Origin: Gloeothece verrucosa PCC 7822
Lineage (GTDB): Bacteria; Cyanobacteriota; Cyanobacteriia; Cyanobacteriales; Microcystaceae
Reading direction: 5' to 3'
Assembly: GCF_000147335.1 (NCBI RefSeq)
Contig: NC_014501.1
Location: 2,850,300-2,914,299, forward strand
DNA length: 64,000 bases
In this document: in pieces, positions 17,171 through 26,101 of the stretch
Layout of the letters: every line of letters starts with the position of its first letter
Position numbering within the stretch: the stretch's first letter is position 1
Program-made: the position numbers and the translations under genes
Notes under the pieces: generated by a model
Told to the model about the DNA's origin: nothing
Database searches by the model: none
What the model saw: only the letters and a program-made list of their open reading frames with translations

Positions 17171-17754
17171 TTTAACGGCTAATAAATTAGCCGAGTCGCG
17201 CTTCCTCTTCGATTTAAAAATACGAACGATACGCGCTCCCGTATTACCTACGGTGGTAGGAGTGGTTTGTGCGGCGACAAGGTTTGAAGGGATGGTTTGC
17301 ACGCAAATACAAGCGGATGGTTGGGATGCAACTGATCAGTTATCTCAACTACTTTTAGCAGGTAAGTTTCTGCCGCAATTACATTTAATTCTATTAGATG
17401 GAATATGTTTGGGGGGATTTAATGTGATTAATTTAGCCTTATTATCCCAGAGATTAAACCGTCCCTGTGTGGCCCTTATGCGGCGGATGCCAAATTTTGA
17501 GAAAATTGAAGCCGCCCTTAAACGACTTCCACAAGCCGAAAAACGCTTAGAAATTATGCGGCAGGCAGGAGTTATTCATCCATATCCCCCGTTTTATTTT
17601 CAAGTTTGTGGAGAAACGCCAGAAGTTATTGCTCAAGTTTTAGCGAGAATAACTGATCGAGGAAATGTCCCAGAGGCTTTGCGGTTAGCTCATTTAATTG
17701 GTGCGGCTATTATTAAGGGAGAAAGTGGACGACAAGCGTAAAATAATTCACTGT

Positions 17755-18249
17755 TTATGTGGCCTTAAAATTTAAGGCTACGCCATTCATACAGTAACGT
17801 TTCCCTGTGGGTGGTGGACCATCATTAAAGACATGACCTAAATGACCACCACAACGGCGACAATGTACTTCAGTTCTGGTCATCAAAAATGATTTATCTA
17901 CAGAAGTTGCCACTGCGCCTCTAATGGGAGCATAAAAACTCGGCCAACCTGTACCGCTATTGAATTTAGTTTCTGAAGAAAATACCGGTAAGGCGCAGCC
18001 GGCACAGACATAAAGGCCTTTGTTGTATTGCTTATCCAGTGGGCTAGAATAAGCTCTTTCTGTTCCCTGTTGACGTAAGACATAAAATTGTTGAGGAGTT
18101 AAAATTTTACGCCATTCCTGTTCGGTTTTGGTAACTTCAAATTTTTGGCTTGAATTAGCCATCGCTTTTTTAGTTCCAAGTAAAGTAGAAGATAACCAGG
18201 CTGTACTTATTGCCAATAGACTCATTTTTAAAAAATGCCGTTTTTTCAT
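17755..18249 (-). CDS. msrB: Peptide-methionine (R)-S-oxide reductase MsrB, exported
   Basis: 164 aa. The first ~31 residues (MKKRHFLKMSLLAISTAWLSS) form a signal peptide with a KRHFLK start, possibly recognised by Tat. The enzyme domain shows TEQEWRKILTPQQFYVLRQQGTE, CAGC and HCRRCG (zinc-binding cysteines), GTGWPSF and RYCMNG with the catalytic cysteine. It reduces methionine-R-sulfoxide in proteins, here likely in the periplasm or thylakoid lumen. It is convergent with the broken DUF99 gene, with only 13 bp between stops. Confidence 0.93.
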   Translation of the reverse strand: MKKRHFLKMSLLAISTAWLSSTLLGTKKAMANSSQKFEVTKTEQEWRKILTPQQFYVLRQQGTERAYSSPLDKQYNKGLYVCAGCALPVFSSETKFNSGTGWPSFYAPIRGAVATSVDKSFLMTRTEVHCRRCGGHLGHVFNDGPPPTGKRYCMNGVALNFKAT

Positions 18250-18868
18250 GGTTGAGTAATTAATAATTATCCCCTTGATTTTAGGATTGATTAATATTAC
18301 TTTAGGCTTTTCTTCTAAATTTTTTCTGATAAAAAGATTAAAATTTGATGAGTATCAGCATCAGTAAGTAGGTGGACTCCCAATAATGTTAACACTGAGA
18401 TTGGGGAAGGGGGAAAGGGCAATGGGTAAGGTTGGGAGAGTTTTACCGGAGCGCGGGTACAGAGAAGCTCTATAGACTGTCCAGGTACTTAAGTAGGTAA
18501 AATTAATTAAACATCTTGATAACCTTTTTGCAAGAGTGCAAGAGCGGCTCTTACCACTCTCATAGCTTTTCTCAATGGGATGAGGTAAAAATTACTGGTT
18601 TTTAGTTGCTCATACGCTATGGCAATAGGAAATAAAATTTAATGTACCTCACTAATATGGTAAAGGCTATAAAGAAAGAGATTGTTTGAGGGTATTCTAA
18701 AATACTCTAACCACCATAATCTAATCAATATAGCATTAATTATCAACTTAATTCTTTTTTTTTTGCTAATCAAATCTTAATCTAGTTTTGCTAATTTACT
18801 TAGTAACTTAAGCCTTTTGAATGGTCAAGAGAAGGTTAAATAAAATTCCCATCAGGAGATCCTTAACG
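18250..18868. other. 619-bp intergenic region with a MITE-like element
   Basis: No credible gene. It contains MITE-like copy 3 (18365-18491) and an AT-rich stretch (18590-18800) that should hold the promoter of the PEP-CTERM phytase-like gene. AGGAG at 18854-18858 is the ribosome binding site for ATG 18869. Confidence 0.6.
18365..18491 (-). mobile_element. MITE-like element, copy 3 (inverted, ~127 bp)
   Basis: The left end TAAGTAGGTGGAC with nearby GTTAAC corresponds to the right end of the copies at 12125 and 26722 read backwards. The right end TGTCCAGGTACTTA is the exact complement of their left end TAAGTACCTGGACA. The interior differs (GA-rich), as is usual for MITE families. Confidence 0.55.
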
Positions 18869-20137
18869 ATGTACTGTCTAAAGCAACTATTTTTCAACTG
18901 GCAAGGGTTAAGTTTAGGATTATTGAGTAGCCTTTCTTTGGGCTTACTAATGTCTTTGCCGGCGCAAGCTTCTTCCCTATCTTTAAGCTTTATTGGTCAG
19001 TCGACTTTACCTACGGCAACCCAATATGGAAACACGCTAGTAGGGGGCTTATCAGGCATTACTTACAATCCCAATCTTAATACTTTTTACGCGATTTCTG
19101 ATGATCGCAGTCAGAATAATCCCGCTCGTTTTTATACTGCCACTTTAGATATCAATCAATTCAATGCTAGTGGGCTAAATAACGGCGTGACTTTTACAGG
19201 CGTAACTTTTCTCAAACAACCTAATGGGCAAACCTTTGCTCCTTTGAGCCTTGATCCAGAAGGGATTGCTTTAGTTGGTTCAACGGTTTATGTCTCTTCT
19301 GAGGGGGAAGTTTCTACCACTCGCATTATCGATCCTTTTGTTAATCAATTCTCTTTAGCCACTGGACAACAAATTCAAGCTTTACCCATTCCTGCTCAAT
19401 TTATCCCAGCACCTAAATCTCCCCCCCCAACCACAAGCGGCGTTCGTAATAATTTAGCCTTAGAAAGCTTAACCGTTACTCCTGATCAAAAATATCTATT
19501 TACCGCTTCTGAAAACGCGCTAGTTCAAGATGGCCCCCCGGCAACTATCCATAATGGGACTCCTTCGCGTATCCTACAGTACGATTTAACCACAGGACAA
19601 GCAGTTGCTCAGTACCTTTACAATACCGAACCGGTGGCTTTAGCGCCTAATCCTAGTGATGCTTTTAATACTAATGGATTAGTGGATTTACTCGCTTTAG
19701 ACAATAGCGGCCAACATTTCCTCGCTTTGGAGCGTTCTTTCTCAGCAGGAGCCATAGGAACCCCCGGCAATACAGGCAATACAATTAAAATTTTTGAAGT
19801 GTCTTTAGAAGGCGCAACTAATATTAGTGGGTATTCCAGTATTAATGGAGTTAATGGGATTGTCGCGGCTCAAAAAACTTTAGTGTTTGATTTGACTAGC
19901 TTGGGCATACCCATTGATAATGTTGAAGGCTTAACCTTTGGCCCAAATCTGCCTAATGGAGCGCGATCACTGATTCTAATTAGTGATAATAACTTTAGCC
20001 CTACCCAGTTTACTCAATTTCTGGCTTTTGAGGTTCGTCCTGCGGCTGTTCCTGAACCTTTAACCCTCCTAGGTGCAGGATGTGCTATGGGTTTTGGCGC
20101 TTTGTTTAAAGGAAAGATGTCTCAAAAAGAAAAATAA
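18869..20137 (+). CDS. PEP-CTERM protein with phytase-like esterase domain
   Basis: 422 aa from ATG 18869, preferred to an in-frame ATG at 18821 because AGGAG lies 10 bases upstream and because it starts directly with the signal peptide (LSLGLLSSLSLGLLMSLPAQA). The body is a beta-propeller-like domain of the esterase-like activity of phytase family: LVGGLSGITYNPNLNTFYAISDDRSQNNPARFYTATLDI, LDPEGIAL, ALESLTVTPDQKYLFTASENAL, DNVEGLTFGPNLPNG. It ends with the sorting signal VPEPLTLLGAGCAMGFGALF and a basic tail. It is predicted to be exported and possibly to hydrolyse phosphate esters at the cell surface; activity is unproven. Confidence 0.85.
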   Translation: MYCLKQLFFNWQGLSLGLLSSLSLGLLMSLPAQASSLSLSFIGQSTLPTATQYGNTLVGGLSGITYNPNLNTFYAISDDRSQNNPARFYTATLDINQFNASGLNNGVTFTGVTFLKQPNGQTFAPLSLDPEGIALVGSTVYVSSEGEVSTTRIIDPFVNQFSLATGQQIQALPIPAQFIPAPKSPPPTTSGVRNNLALESLTVTPDQKYLFTASENALVQDGPPATIHNGTPSRILQYDLTTGQAVAQYLYNTEPVALAPNPSDAFNTNGLVDLLALDNSGQHFLALERSFSAGAIGTPGNTGNTIKIFEVSLEGATNISGYSSINGVNGIVAAQKTLVFDLTSLGIPIDNVEGLTFGPNLPNGARSLILISDNNFSPTQFTQFLAFEVRPAAVPEPLTLLGAGCAMGFGALFKGKMSQKEK

Positions 20138-20158
20138 AACAGCCGCTAATCATACCCT

Positions 20159-20184
20159 GTAGAGACATTGCCGGCAACGCCTCT
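20159..20184. repeat. Dispersed GTAGAGAC-type palindromic repeat
   Basis: GTAGAGACATTGCCGGCAA continues to CGCCTCT. A related copy (CGTAGAGATGTTGCAGGCAA) begins at 21975. The family, a palindrome around TTGCCGGCAA, is dispersed in many cyanobacterial genomes. Confidence 0.6.
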
Positions 20185-20193
20185 AAAAATAAT

Positions 20194-20217
20194 AGGACTT
20201 ACGCACTGTTAAGTCCT
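20194..20217. terminator. Bidirectional terminator between convergent genes
   Basis: AGGACTTA (20194-20201), 8-nt loop, TAAGTCCT (20210-20217), lying between the convergent PEP-CTERM and glgA genes. On the minus strand it is followed by ATTATTTTTA, which gives a reasonable T tail for glgA. Confidence 0.65.
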
Positions 20218-20242
20218 AAATAAAAGGGTTTTAAACTTTTTT

Positions 20243-21718
20243 TTATCTATGACGGATGTACTCGTAAATTTCCTGATATTTCTGTCCAGGATTATTCCAA
20301 GAATAGTCATAATTCATTCCTTGGAGAGCTAATTTACGGAACTCATCTGGATATTGCTCCCATAACCCAATGGCGCGGTCCATGGCTGATTCAAGGGCGC
20401 GGTTATCAGTTTGGAAGAATACATAGCCATTGCGTTCTTCAGGGGGATGAAGCTTATCATGATCTCGGTCAAAAACCGTATTGACTAGCCCACCAACACC
20501 CCGCACAATGGGCACAGTTCCATATTTCAGGCCAATCATTTGAGTTAAGCCGCAAGGTTCATAATTACTGGGAACAATAATCATGTCAGCACCGGCATAA
20601 ATCAGGTGCGCTAATTCTTCGTTAAATCCGATTTCTAAGTGAACATCAGGATTATTATTTAAAAAGCCTTTTTCATGCCAGAACCAATTATTAATCGATG
20701 GTTCGGTTGCAGAACCTAACATAACAAATTGTGCCCCTCGTGAGAGAGCGTAGTAAATGGCATGATGCACTAAATGAACGCCTTTCTGTTGGTCTAAGCG
20801 ACCAATATAAGCAATCAGAGGTTTATCAGATTCTCGTAGTAATAAGCGTTCACGTAAAGCTTTTTTATTAAGGATTTTATCTTTAAAGTTTTCGATTCCG
20901 TAGTTGAAAGGAATTAAGTGATCGACTTCTGGGTTCCAAATATTGTAATCTATGCCGTTGAGGATACCGCCAAATTTATAATGATGCATATTGAGGGTAT
21001 GACCTAAACCACAGCCTTCATTCTCATAGCGAGCTTCCCAAGCGTGATGAGGTGAAACGGTATTGACATAGTTGGAATAGACAATCCCCGCCTTCATAAA
21101 GTTGATGGCTGTGGGGTTAAAATTGTCGAGCAGGCGATCATAATTGTAGTAGTAAGCATCATTATTTAAACCGGTTCCCCAAAGCGCGTCAGCCCCGGCT
21201 ACCCCTTGATGCTTAAAGTTGTGGATGGTGTAACAAACCCGTTGATTCCACATCCCATGCCATTTATACATTTCATAGAGCATCACGGGAATTAAACCGG
21301 TTTGCCAGTCGTGACAGTGGATAATATCAGGGCGCTTGTTGCTTTTATGCAAAAATTCCATTGCTGCCTTACTAAAGAAAGCAAAGCGCATATAATCGTC
21401 TAGACAGCCATAATAACAACCCCGATTAAAGAAATTATCCCCCGAGTGCGGCTGAATAAAGAAGCATAAGCGTCCATGCACCCAACCACAGAACACAGAA
21501 CAATGAATCGCTCCGCCATACCAAGGTACCCACAAATCCCGGTAAGCTTCGTGCATCCCCCAGATTTGGTCATACCTCATGCAGTCGTACATGGGTAGTA
21601 TAATCTCCACACAGTTTTCTCGGATTTCTAACTCCCTGGAAAGCCCATAAACTACGTCTCCTAAACCCCCTGCTTTAATTACAGGGGCGCATTCAGAAGC
21701 TATTTGTACTATATACAT
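20243..21718 (-). CDS. glgA: Glycogen/starch synthase
   Basis: 491 aa. The N-terminus MYIVQIASECAPVIKAGGLGDVVYGL carries the KxGGLGDV ADP-glucose binding motif. IIHCHDWQTGLIPVMLYE, YTIHNFKHQGV, NGIDYNIWNPEVD, YIGRLDQQKGVHLV and VPSNYEPCGLTQMIGLKYGTVPIVRGVGGLVNTV complete the GT5 family signature, including the conserved ExxxxGL near the C-terminus. It transfers glucose from ADP-glucose to growing alpha-1,4 chains in the cytoplasm. Cyanobacteria often have two isoforms; the VxWYGGAIHCSVFCG-type sequence suggests the GlgA2-like form, but that is tentative. Single transcription unit. Confidence 0.93.
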   Translation of the reverse strand: MYIVQIASECAPVIKAGGLGDVVYGLSRELEIRENCVEIILPMYDCMRYDQIWGMHEAYRDLWVPWYGGAIHCSVFCGWVHGRLCFFIQPHSGDNFFNRGCYYGCLDDYMRFAFFSKAAMEFLHKSNKRPDIIHCHDWQTGLIPVMLYEMYKWHGMWNQRVCYTIHNFKHQGVAGADALWGTGLNNDAYYYNYDRLLDNFNPTAINFMKAGIVYSNYVNTVSPHHAWEARYENEGCGLGHTLNMHHYKFGGILNGIDYNIWNPEVDHLIPFNYGIENFKDKILNKKALRERLLLRESDKPLIAYIGRLDQQKGVHLVHHAIYYALSRGAQFVMLGSATEPSINNWFWHEKGFLNNNPDVHLEIGFNEELAHLIYAGADMIIVPSNYEPCGLTQMIGLKYGTVPIVRGVGGLVNTVFDRDHDKLHPPEERNGYVFFQTDNRALESAMDRAIGLWEQYPDEFRKLALQGMNYDYSWNNPGQKYQEIYEYIRHR

Positions 21719-22153
21719 TTATCATTACCTCGTAGTTAACAAAAATTTACTTTTCTATGTTCTTACAGTAAAATGTATCGTCTTGGCAAGAGTTAAATGA
21801 AATTTAGTAGCAACCGCTACAATAAACACAAGTGCCATAAGACGGAATTTTTAAAGGAAAGGGAAAGGGGAAGGGAAAGGGAAAGGGGGAAGGGAATTTT
21901 TCAACAGATGTAATAAAAATTTCATAGCAAATTCTTTTTTGGTTACCTCCTCTTTATAAAATTATCCAATTTTCGTAGAGATGTTGCAGGCAACGTCAGC
22001 ATGAATAGAAGTTTAGAAAGCGGCTCTTGAGAATTGTTGTGCTTGGAAATTGCTTTTAAATGACGATATCTTGATTATTTATCTTAGCATACTGAAATCT
22101 GAAGAATCGGATTAATTACGTTATACCAATGCTCTTTTTTTTGTAAGCAAAAT
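21719..22153. other. 435-bp intergenic region with polypurine tract
   Basis: No gene seen. It contains a striking G/A-only stretch (21853-21895, units of GGGAAA), which could form unusual DNA structure, and a partial GTAGAGA-type repeat near 21975. The glgA promoter must lie at the left end. Confidence 0.5.
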
Positions 22154-23036
22154 TTAATTTGAAAAGTCAGTGCAGTGACAGATTGCTTGGACTTTTTTGG
22201 CTAGGTCAGTGGTGGGAGTGGCCAGAATAGAATGATGCTGCAAATGTTTACAGGCTATTTCAAGACTTTCAACAGAAGCATCCCACAGACGCACGGTCTT
22301 GTCATAACTACCACTGACAATCCTTTTTCCGTCCGGACTGAAGGCGACAGATATAATAGGCGTATGCTCAGTTAAAGGTTTCCCTTTGGGTACTCTAGTT
22401 TGGGCATCCCACAACTGCACACTACCGTCACTACTTCCACTAACAATGATTTTGCCATCTGGACTGAAGGCAACAGAATTGACCTGAAACATATTAGGTA
22501 GGATCAACGAATTCCCTTGAGGTCTTCGAGTTTTAGCATTCCATAGCCGGATAGTCTTGTCTTCACTTGCACTGACAATCGTTTGTCCATCTGGACTAAA
22601 AGCAACGGAATTGACCCGCTTTGTATGCCCAATCAACGGATTCCCTTGAGGTCTTCCAGTTTTAGCATTCCACAGCCTGACAGTCTTGTCTTCACTTGCA
22701 CTGACAATCGTTTGTCCATCTGGACTAAAAGCGACGGACATAACTCGAGCCGTGTGTCCAATCAACGGCTTTCCCTTGGCTTTTCCAGTTTTGACATCCC
22801 ACAGACGCACGGTCTTGTCAAAACTACCACTAACAATCGTTTTTCCATCCCGACTAAAAGCGACGGACATAACCACATCCGTGTGTCCAGTCAAGGGCTT
22901 TCCCTTGGGTAAGCCAGTTTTTGCATCCCACAGACGCACAGTATGGTCATGACTACCACTGACAATCGTTTCTCCATCCGGACTAAAAGCGACGGAATTG
23001 ACCTGAGTCGTATGCCCAATCAACGGTTTTCCTTTT
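22154..23036 (-). pseudogene. WD40 repeats 9-14 of the nSTAND protein, displaced by a frameshift
   Basis: Continuation of the gene at 22983-25877 in another frame. Six WD40 repeats follow (GHTTQVNSVAFSPDGETIVSG and similar), then a C-terminal tail ending CHCTDFSN. An apparent start at 23149 (MVIEIWFNLS) reads out-of-frame sequence of the upstream repeats, so this is not an independent gene. The frame change lies in an A run (minus strand AAAA at 23036-23033) where the other repeats imply AAA. Removing one base joins both parts into a single 1240-aa frame. It may be a real inactivation, a phase-variable run or a sequence error. Confidence 0.8.
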
Positions 23037-25877
23037 GGATACTCCGGTTTTTGCATCCCACAGACGCACGGTATTGTCCCAACTGCCACTAACAATCGTT
23101 TTTCCATCCCGACTAAAAGCGACAGATTGAACCAAATCTCTATGACCAATCAACGGCTTCTTCAATCTGGTTTGGGCATCCCAAAGACGCACAGTATTGT
23201 CATGACTACCACTGACAATCGTTTCTCCATCTGGACTAAAGGCGACGGAATTGACCCGATTCCAATGTCCAATCAATGGGTTCCCCTGGGGGATTCCGGT
23301 TTGAGCATTCCACAGACGCACAGTTGTGTCTTCACTACCACTAACAATCGTTTCTCCATCCCGACTAAAAGCCACGGACGTAACCGCATCCGTGTGTCCA
23401 GTCAACGGCTTTCCCTTGGGTAAGCCAGTTTTTGCATCCCACAGACGCACGGTTGTGTCTTCACTACCACTAACAATCGTTTCTCCATCCCGACTAAAAG
23501 CGACGGACGTAACCACATCCGCGTGTCCAGTCAAGGGCTTTCCCTTGGGTAAGCCAGTTTTTGCATCCCACAGACGCACAGTATGGTCATAACCACCACT
23601 AACGATCGTTTGTCCATCCGGACTAAAAGCGACGGACGTAACCACATCCGCGTGTCCAGTCAAGGGCTTTCCTTTGGGTAAGCCAGTTTTTGCATCCCAC
23701 AGACGCACAGTATGGTCATAACCACCACTAACGATCGTTTGTCCATCCGGACTAAAAGCGACGGACGTAACCACATCCGCGTGTCCAGTCAAGGGCTTTC
23801 CTTTGGGTAAGCCAGTTTTTGCATCCCACAGACGCACAGTATGGTCATAACTACCACTAACAATCGTTTGTCCATCCGGACTAAAAGCGACGGACGTAAC
23901 CATGTCTTTGTGTCCAGTCAACGGCTTCCTATTAGCTTTTCCAGTTCGGACATTCCACAGCCACACACTCCCGTCTCTACTGCCACCAACAATAGTTTGG
24001 CCATCCCGACTAAAGGCGACGGACAGAATCATAGAATCAGTAGAATCAGGCAAAAATCGCTGCCGTTCCCAATTATTTCGCTGGGCATTGAGCAAACTGT
24101 TGTCGGCTGCCAAGCGATCATTATCGGAAACTCGAGCAAAGGCTGAACGGCTTAAATCCCATGCTGCAATGGCGTTGATTTCTGCCTCTACTGGTTGGCT
24201 CGTTAGAAAGGATTCTGCGGTTGCGGTTAACTGTCGGACGCTATAACGCTGGGCTTGCTGTAATTGATACAGGGCAAATCCGGACAGTGGTAATACCACA
24301 ACAAGAAAACGCAAGCCATTTTTTATACGATTATTTCGTCTGTGTTCTAGGCTTTTTTGAATTAATTCTTTCGCCAGATCAGATAGTTGAAATGTTTCTT
24401 CATGATTTTTTTGAAAGAGTTCTGCGCCTGTTAAGTCTCTCTCCTGCAACAGATAACTTCTTTTTCGATCATTATTATTCCATTCTTCAGCAGCATTGTC
24501 GATTCTGATCTTCTGTCGGATGACATCTTGCTGTCCATTGAGCCATTTCTTTAACTCAGCCCAATGTTCAAACAATGCCTCATGAGTCACTTCAGCAATT
24601 TCTTCAATCTCTTCACCTTGACTATGGACCTTCTTTACACTCGAGAGGGTAATGAGTCGAGCAGTAGTTTTTGAAAACATTCTAAGTATCTTTCGCCCTT
24701 GTTCTTGTTCATTCTTACGGGGAATTAAATTACTGACTTTCGCCCGTCTTCGGCTGTAGAGAGTACCTTCTTTCGGCTGTACTAATCCTAAAAATATTCG
24801 TTTCGTGATTTCTTTTTCTTGAGCAGATAAATTGTTGTTATAGAGATTTTCTGCCTCTTTTGCTAAAGCACCTCCAACTCCACCAATGTCTCTCAAAATG
24901 TCTAAAGATGACTTGCCATTGCTTTGACTTAATTCTTCCCAAATGAGAGTCAGAGCGGATTGAAGCAACGGTAATGCTCCTTCGCGTCCTTCTGCTTGTT
25001 CAATTAGTCGCTTAACAGTTTCGTTTTCTAAGGGACGACCAGCTTGTTCAGCAGGTTTCTCAATTGCGAGGCGCAGTTCCTTTGAAGTCATCACGGGAAG
25101 GATAATACTTTGATCCGAGCCAATGATCTGATTAAGTTGTGGATGTTGTTGGGTTTCTCGTAAAAAATCGCTTCGGAGAGTAATGACTACAGAGACTCGT
25201 CCATCCTTGATTGTTGCGGCTTCAAGAAGAGTATTAATAAACGTAGTTCTCTGTTCAACATCCTCACAAAGGGAATAAACTTCTTCAAATTGATCGATGA
25301 GTATTACTAGGGGAGAGTTTTTCTGAGGCAATCTCATCACTAATGAACTGAGTCCATCATTAGTTCCCTGTTTAGCTCTCTTCTCCAGAACCTGCTTGAA
25401 CTCATCTATTTTTGCTCCATCACCGAATGGATCTCCAGTGGCAATTCGAGATAGCTCGACTGCCAGTAATTCCAAGGGCTTTGAACTCGGCTTCATAATT
25501 ATCACATCGGTTGATCTGTGTCCTGGCAAGGGTAGACGAGCTAGCTCTGGGAGTAATCCTGCCCGTGCCAATGATGACTTACCAGAACCAGATGCCCCTA
25601 AAATAGGTAGTAATCGGGTGGAAACATTACCGTTGTATAGAGCCTGCAACCGACTCCATAATCGCTTAACTTGTTCTTCCCGTCCAAAAAACACATCGGC
25701 ATCTTCAACTTGAAACGAAGCTAATCCCCGATATGGGTTAGGGCCTAAATTAACTTCAGTTTGTTGTTTTTGATAGTAAACAACGACTGTGTTGTTATCC
25801 CCTGAAATGATTGTACTGCTTATTACATCACGCTGAATTGTAATTTGACGATTATTAGGAGGTAATGGTGGAGTCAT
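22983..25877 (-). CDS. nSTAND ATPase with WD40 repeats, frameshifted near its 3' end
   Basis: 964 aa as read, 1240 aa if the frameshift near 23034 is repaired. Order: a short beta-rich N-terminal motif (residues 12-36, TIQRDVISSTIISGDNNTVV), NPYRGLASFQ plus DVFFGREEQV (nSTAND1 entry), Walker A GASGSGKSS at 94-102, Walker B LVILIDQFEE near 190, a winged-helix-like region, a membrane-like segment (FLVVVLPLSGFALYQL, about 520) and WD40 repeats from about 610. Repaired, there are 14 repeats, enough for two seven-bladed propellers. Several repeats are identical even in DNA. STAND-WD40 proteins act as ligand-triggered switches, and many serve in defence or cell death. Partner effectors are not certain; a small protein at 26933 shares the N-terminal motif. 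Confidence 0.85.
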   Translation of the reverse strand: MTPPLPPNNRQITIQRDVISSTIISGDNNTVVVYYQKQQTEVNLGPNPYRGLASFQVEDADVFFGREEQVKRLWSRLQALYNGNVSTRLLPILGASGSGKSSLARAGLLPELARLPLPGHRSTDVIIMKPSSKPLELLAVELSRIATGDPFGDGAKIDEFKQVLEKRAKQGTNDGLSSLVMRLPQKNSPLVILIDQFEEVYSLCEDVEQRTTFINTLLEAATIKDGRVSVVITLRSDFLRETQQHPQLNQIIGSDQSIILPVMTSKELRLAIEKPAEQAGRPLENETVKRLIEQAEGREGALPLLQSALTLIWEELSQSNGKSSLDILRDIGGVGGALAKEAENLYNNNLSAQEKEITKRIFLGLVQPKEGTLYSRRRAKVSNLIPRKNEQEQGRKILRMFSKTTARLITLSSVKKVHSQGEEIEEIAEVTHEALFEHWAELKKWLNGQQDVIRQKIRIDNAAEEWNNNDRKRSYLLQERDLTGAELFQKNHEETFQLSDLAKELIQKSLEHRRNNRIKNGLRFLVVVLPLSGFALYQLQQAQRYSVRQLTATAESFLTSQPVEAEINAIAAWDLSRSAFARVSDNDRLAADNSLLNAQRNNWERQRFLPDSTDSMILSVAFSRDGQTIVGGSRDGSVWLWNVRTGKANRKPLTGHKDMVTSVAFSPDGQTIVSGSYDHTVRLWDAKTGLPKGKPLTGHADVVTSVAFSPDGQTIVSGGYDHTVRLWDAKTGLPKGKPLTGHADVVTSVAFSPDGQTIVSGGYDHTVRLWDAKTGLPKGKPLTGHADVVTSVAFSRDGETIVSGSEDTTVRLWDAKTGLPKGKPLTGHTDAVTSVAFSRDGETIVSGSEDTTVRLWNAQTGIPQGNPLIGHWNRVNSVAFSPDGETIVSGSHDNTVRLWDAQTRLKKPLIGHRDLVQSVAFSRDGKTIVSGSWDNTVRLWDAKTGVSKRKTVDWAYDSGQFRRF

Positions 25878-26101
25878 TTATATCTCTTCAAATAGCTAAA
25901 TTCTCTGACAATATAGTAATTTTAGGGAATTATCGCGGAAAAAAACTGAAAGCCTGACTTTTATTACTTTTACTCTAACGATATCTTAGATAGCTAAGCC
26001 CCTAGTCAACAAAGCATTTCAGCCTTTTTGTCCGTTTGACTTCCCTAAAACAGCTATTGAGCCTGTTCTTTTCTGGAGTAATGCAACAACAGCTTAATCT
26101 T

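Larger units (their letters stand above)
16044..17249 (+). mobile_element. IscB-carrying insertion (IS200/IS605-like), decayed
   Basis: 1206 bp delimited by TTACCT at both sides and by the reconstruction of the DUF99 frame. The left part (16050-16165) is rich in hairpins, for example CGTAGC/GCTACG at 16069-16088, where an IscB omega-RNA would lie. The centre encodes the IscB fragment. The right part has a perfect hairpin CGGCTAAT-AA-ATTAGCCG (17176-17193) six bases after the iscB stop, as expected for an IS200/IS605-type right end. No tnpA is present, so the copy is non-autonomous. Confidence 0.8.
15954..17741 (+). pseudogene. DUF99-family gene split by an IscB-type insertion
   Basis: The first 30 codons (15954-16043: MKLEQLLQQKRTIRVLGFDDAPFE then RHSPLP) and the last 163 codons (17250-17741: TVVGVVCAATRFEGMVCTQIQADGWDATD onward) are the two parts of one DUF99 gene. 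A TTACCT hexamer is present at both junctions (16038-16043 and 17244-17249). Removing 16044-17249 restores an uninterrupted 193-aa frame, the expected family length, with the sequence SPLPTVVGVV across the joint. DUF99 proteins have an endonuclease V-like fold and unproven function. The distal part keeps an open frame with possible starts at 17148 or 17160 (MRFNLTANK, insertion-derived), so a truncated protein might still be made. Confidence 0.85.

Noticed and set aside
22154..23149. Separate WD40 gene starting at 23149
   Set aside because: The first 40 codons read the upstream repeats out of frame; correcting one base in an A run joins it to the nSTAND gene.
22583..24508. Plus-strand ORFs across the WD40 region
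   Set aside because: They repeat with the same 129-bp period as the WD40 units and are their antisense shadow; no protein-like features of their own.
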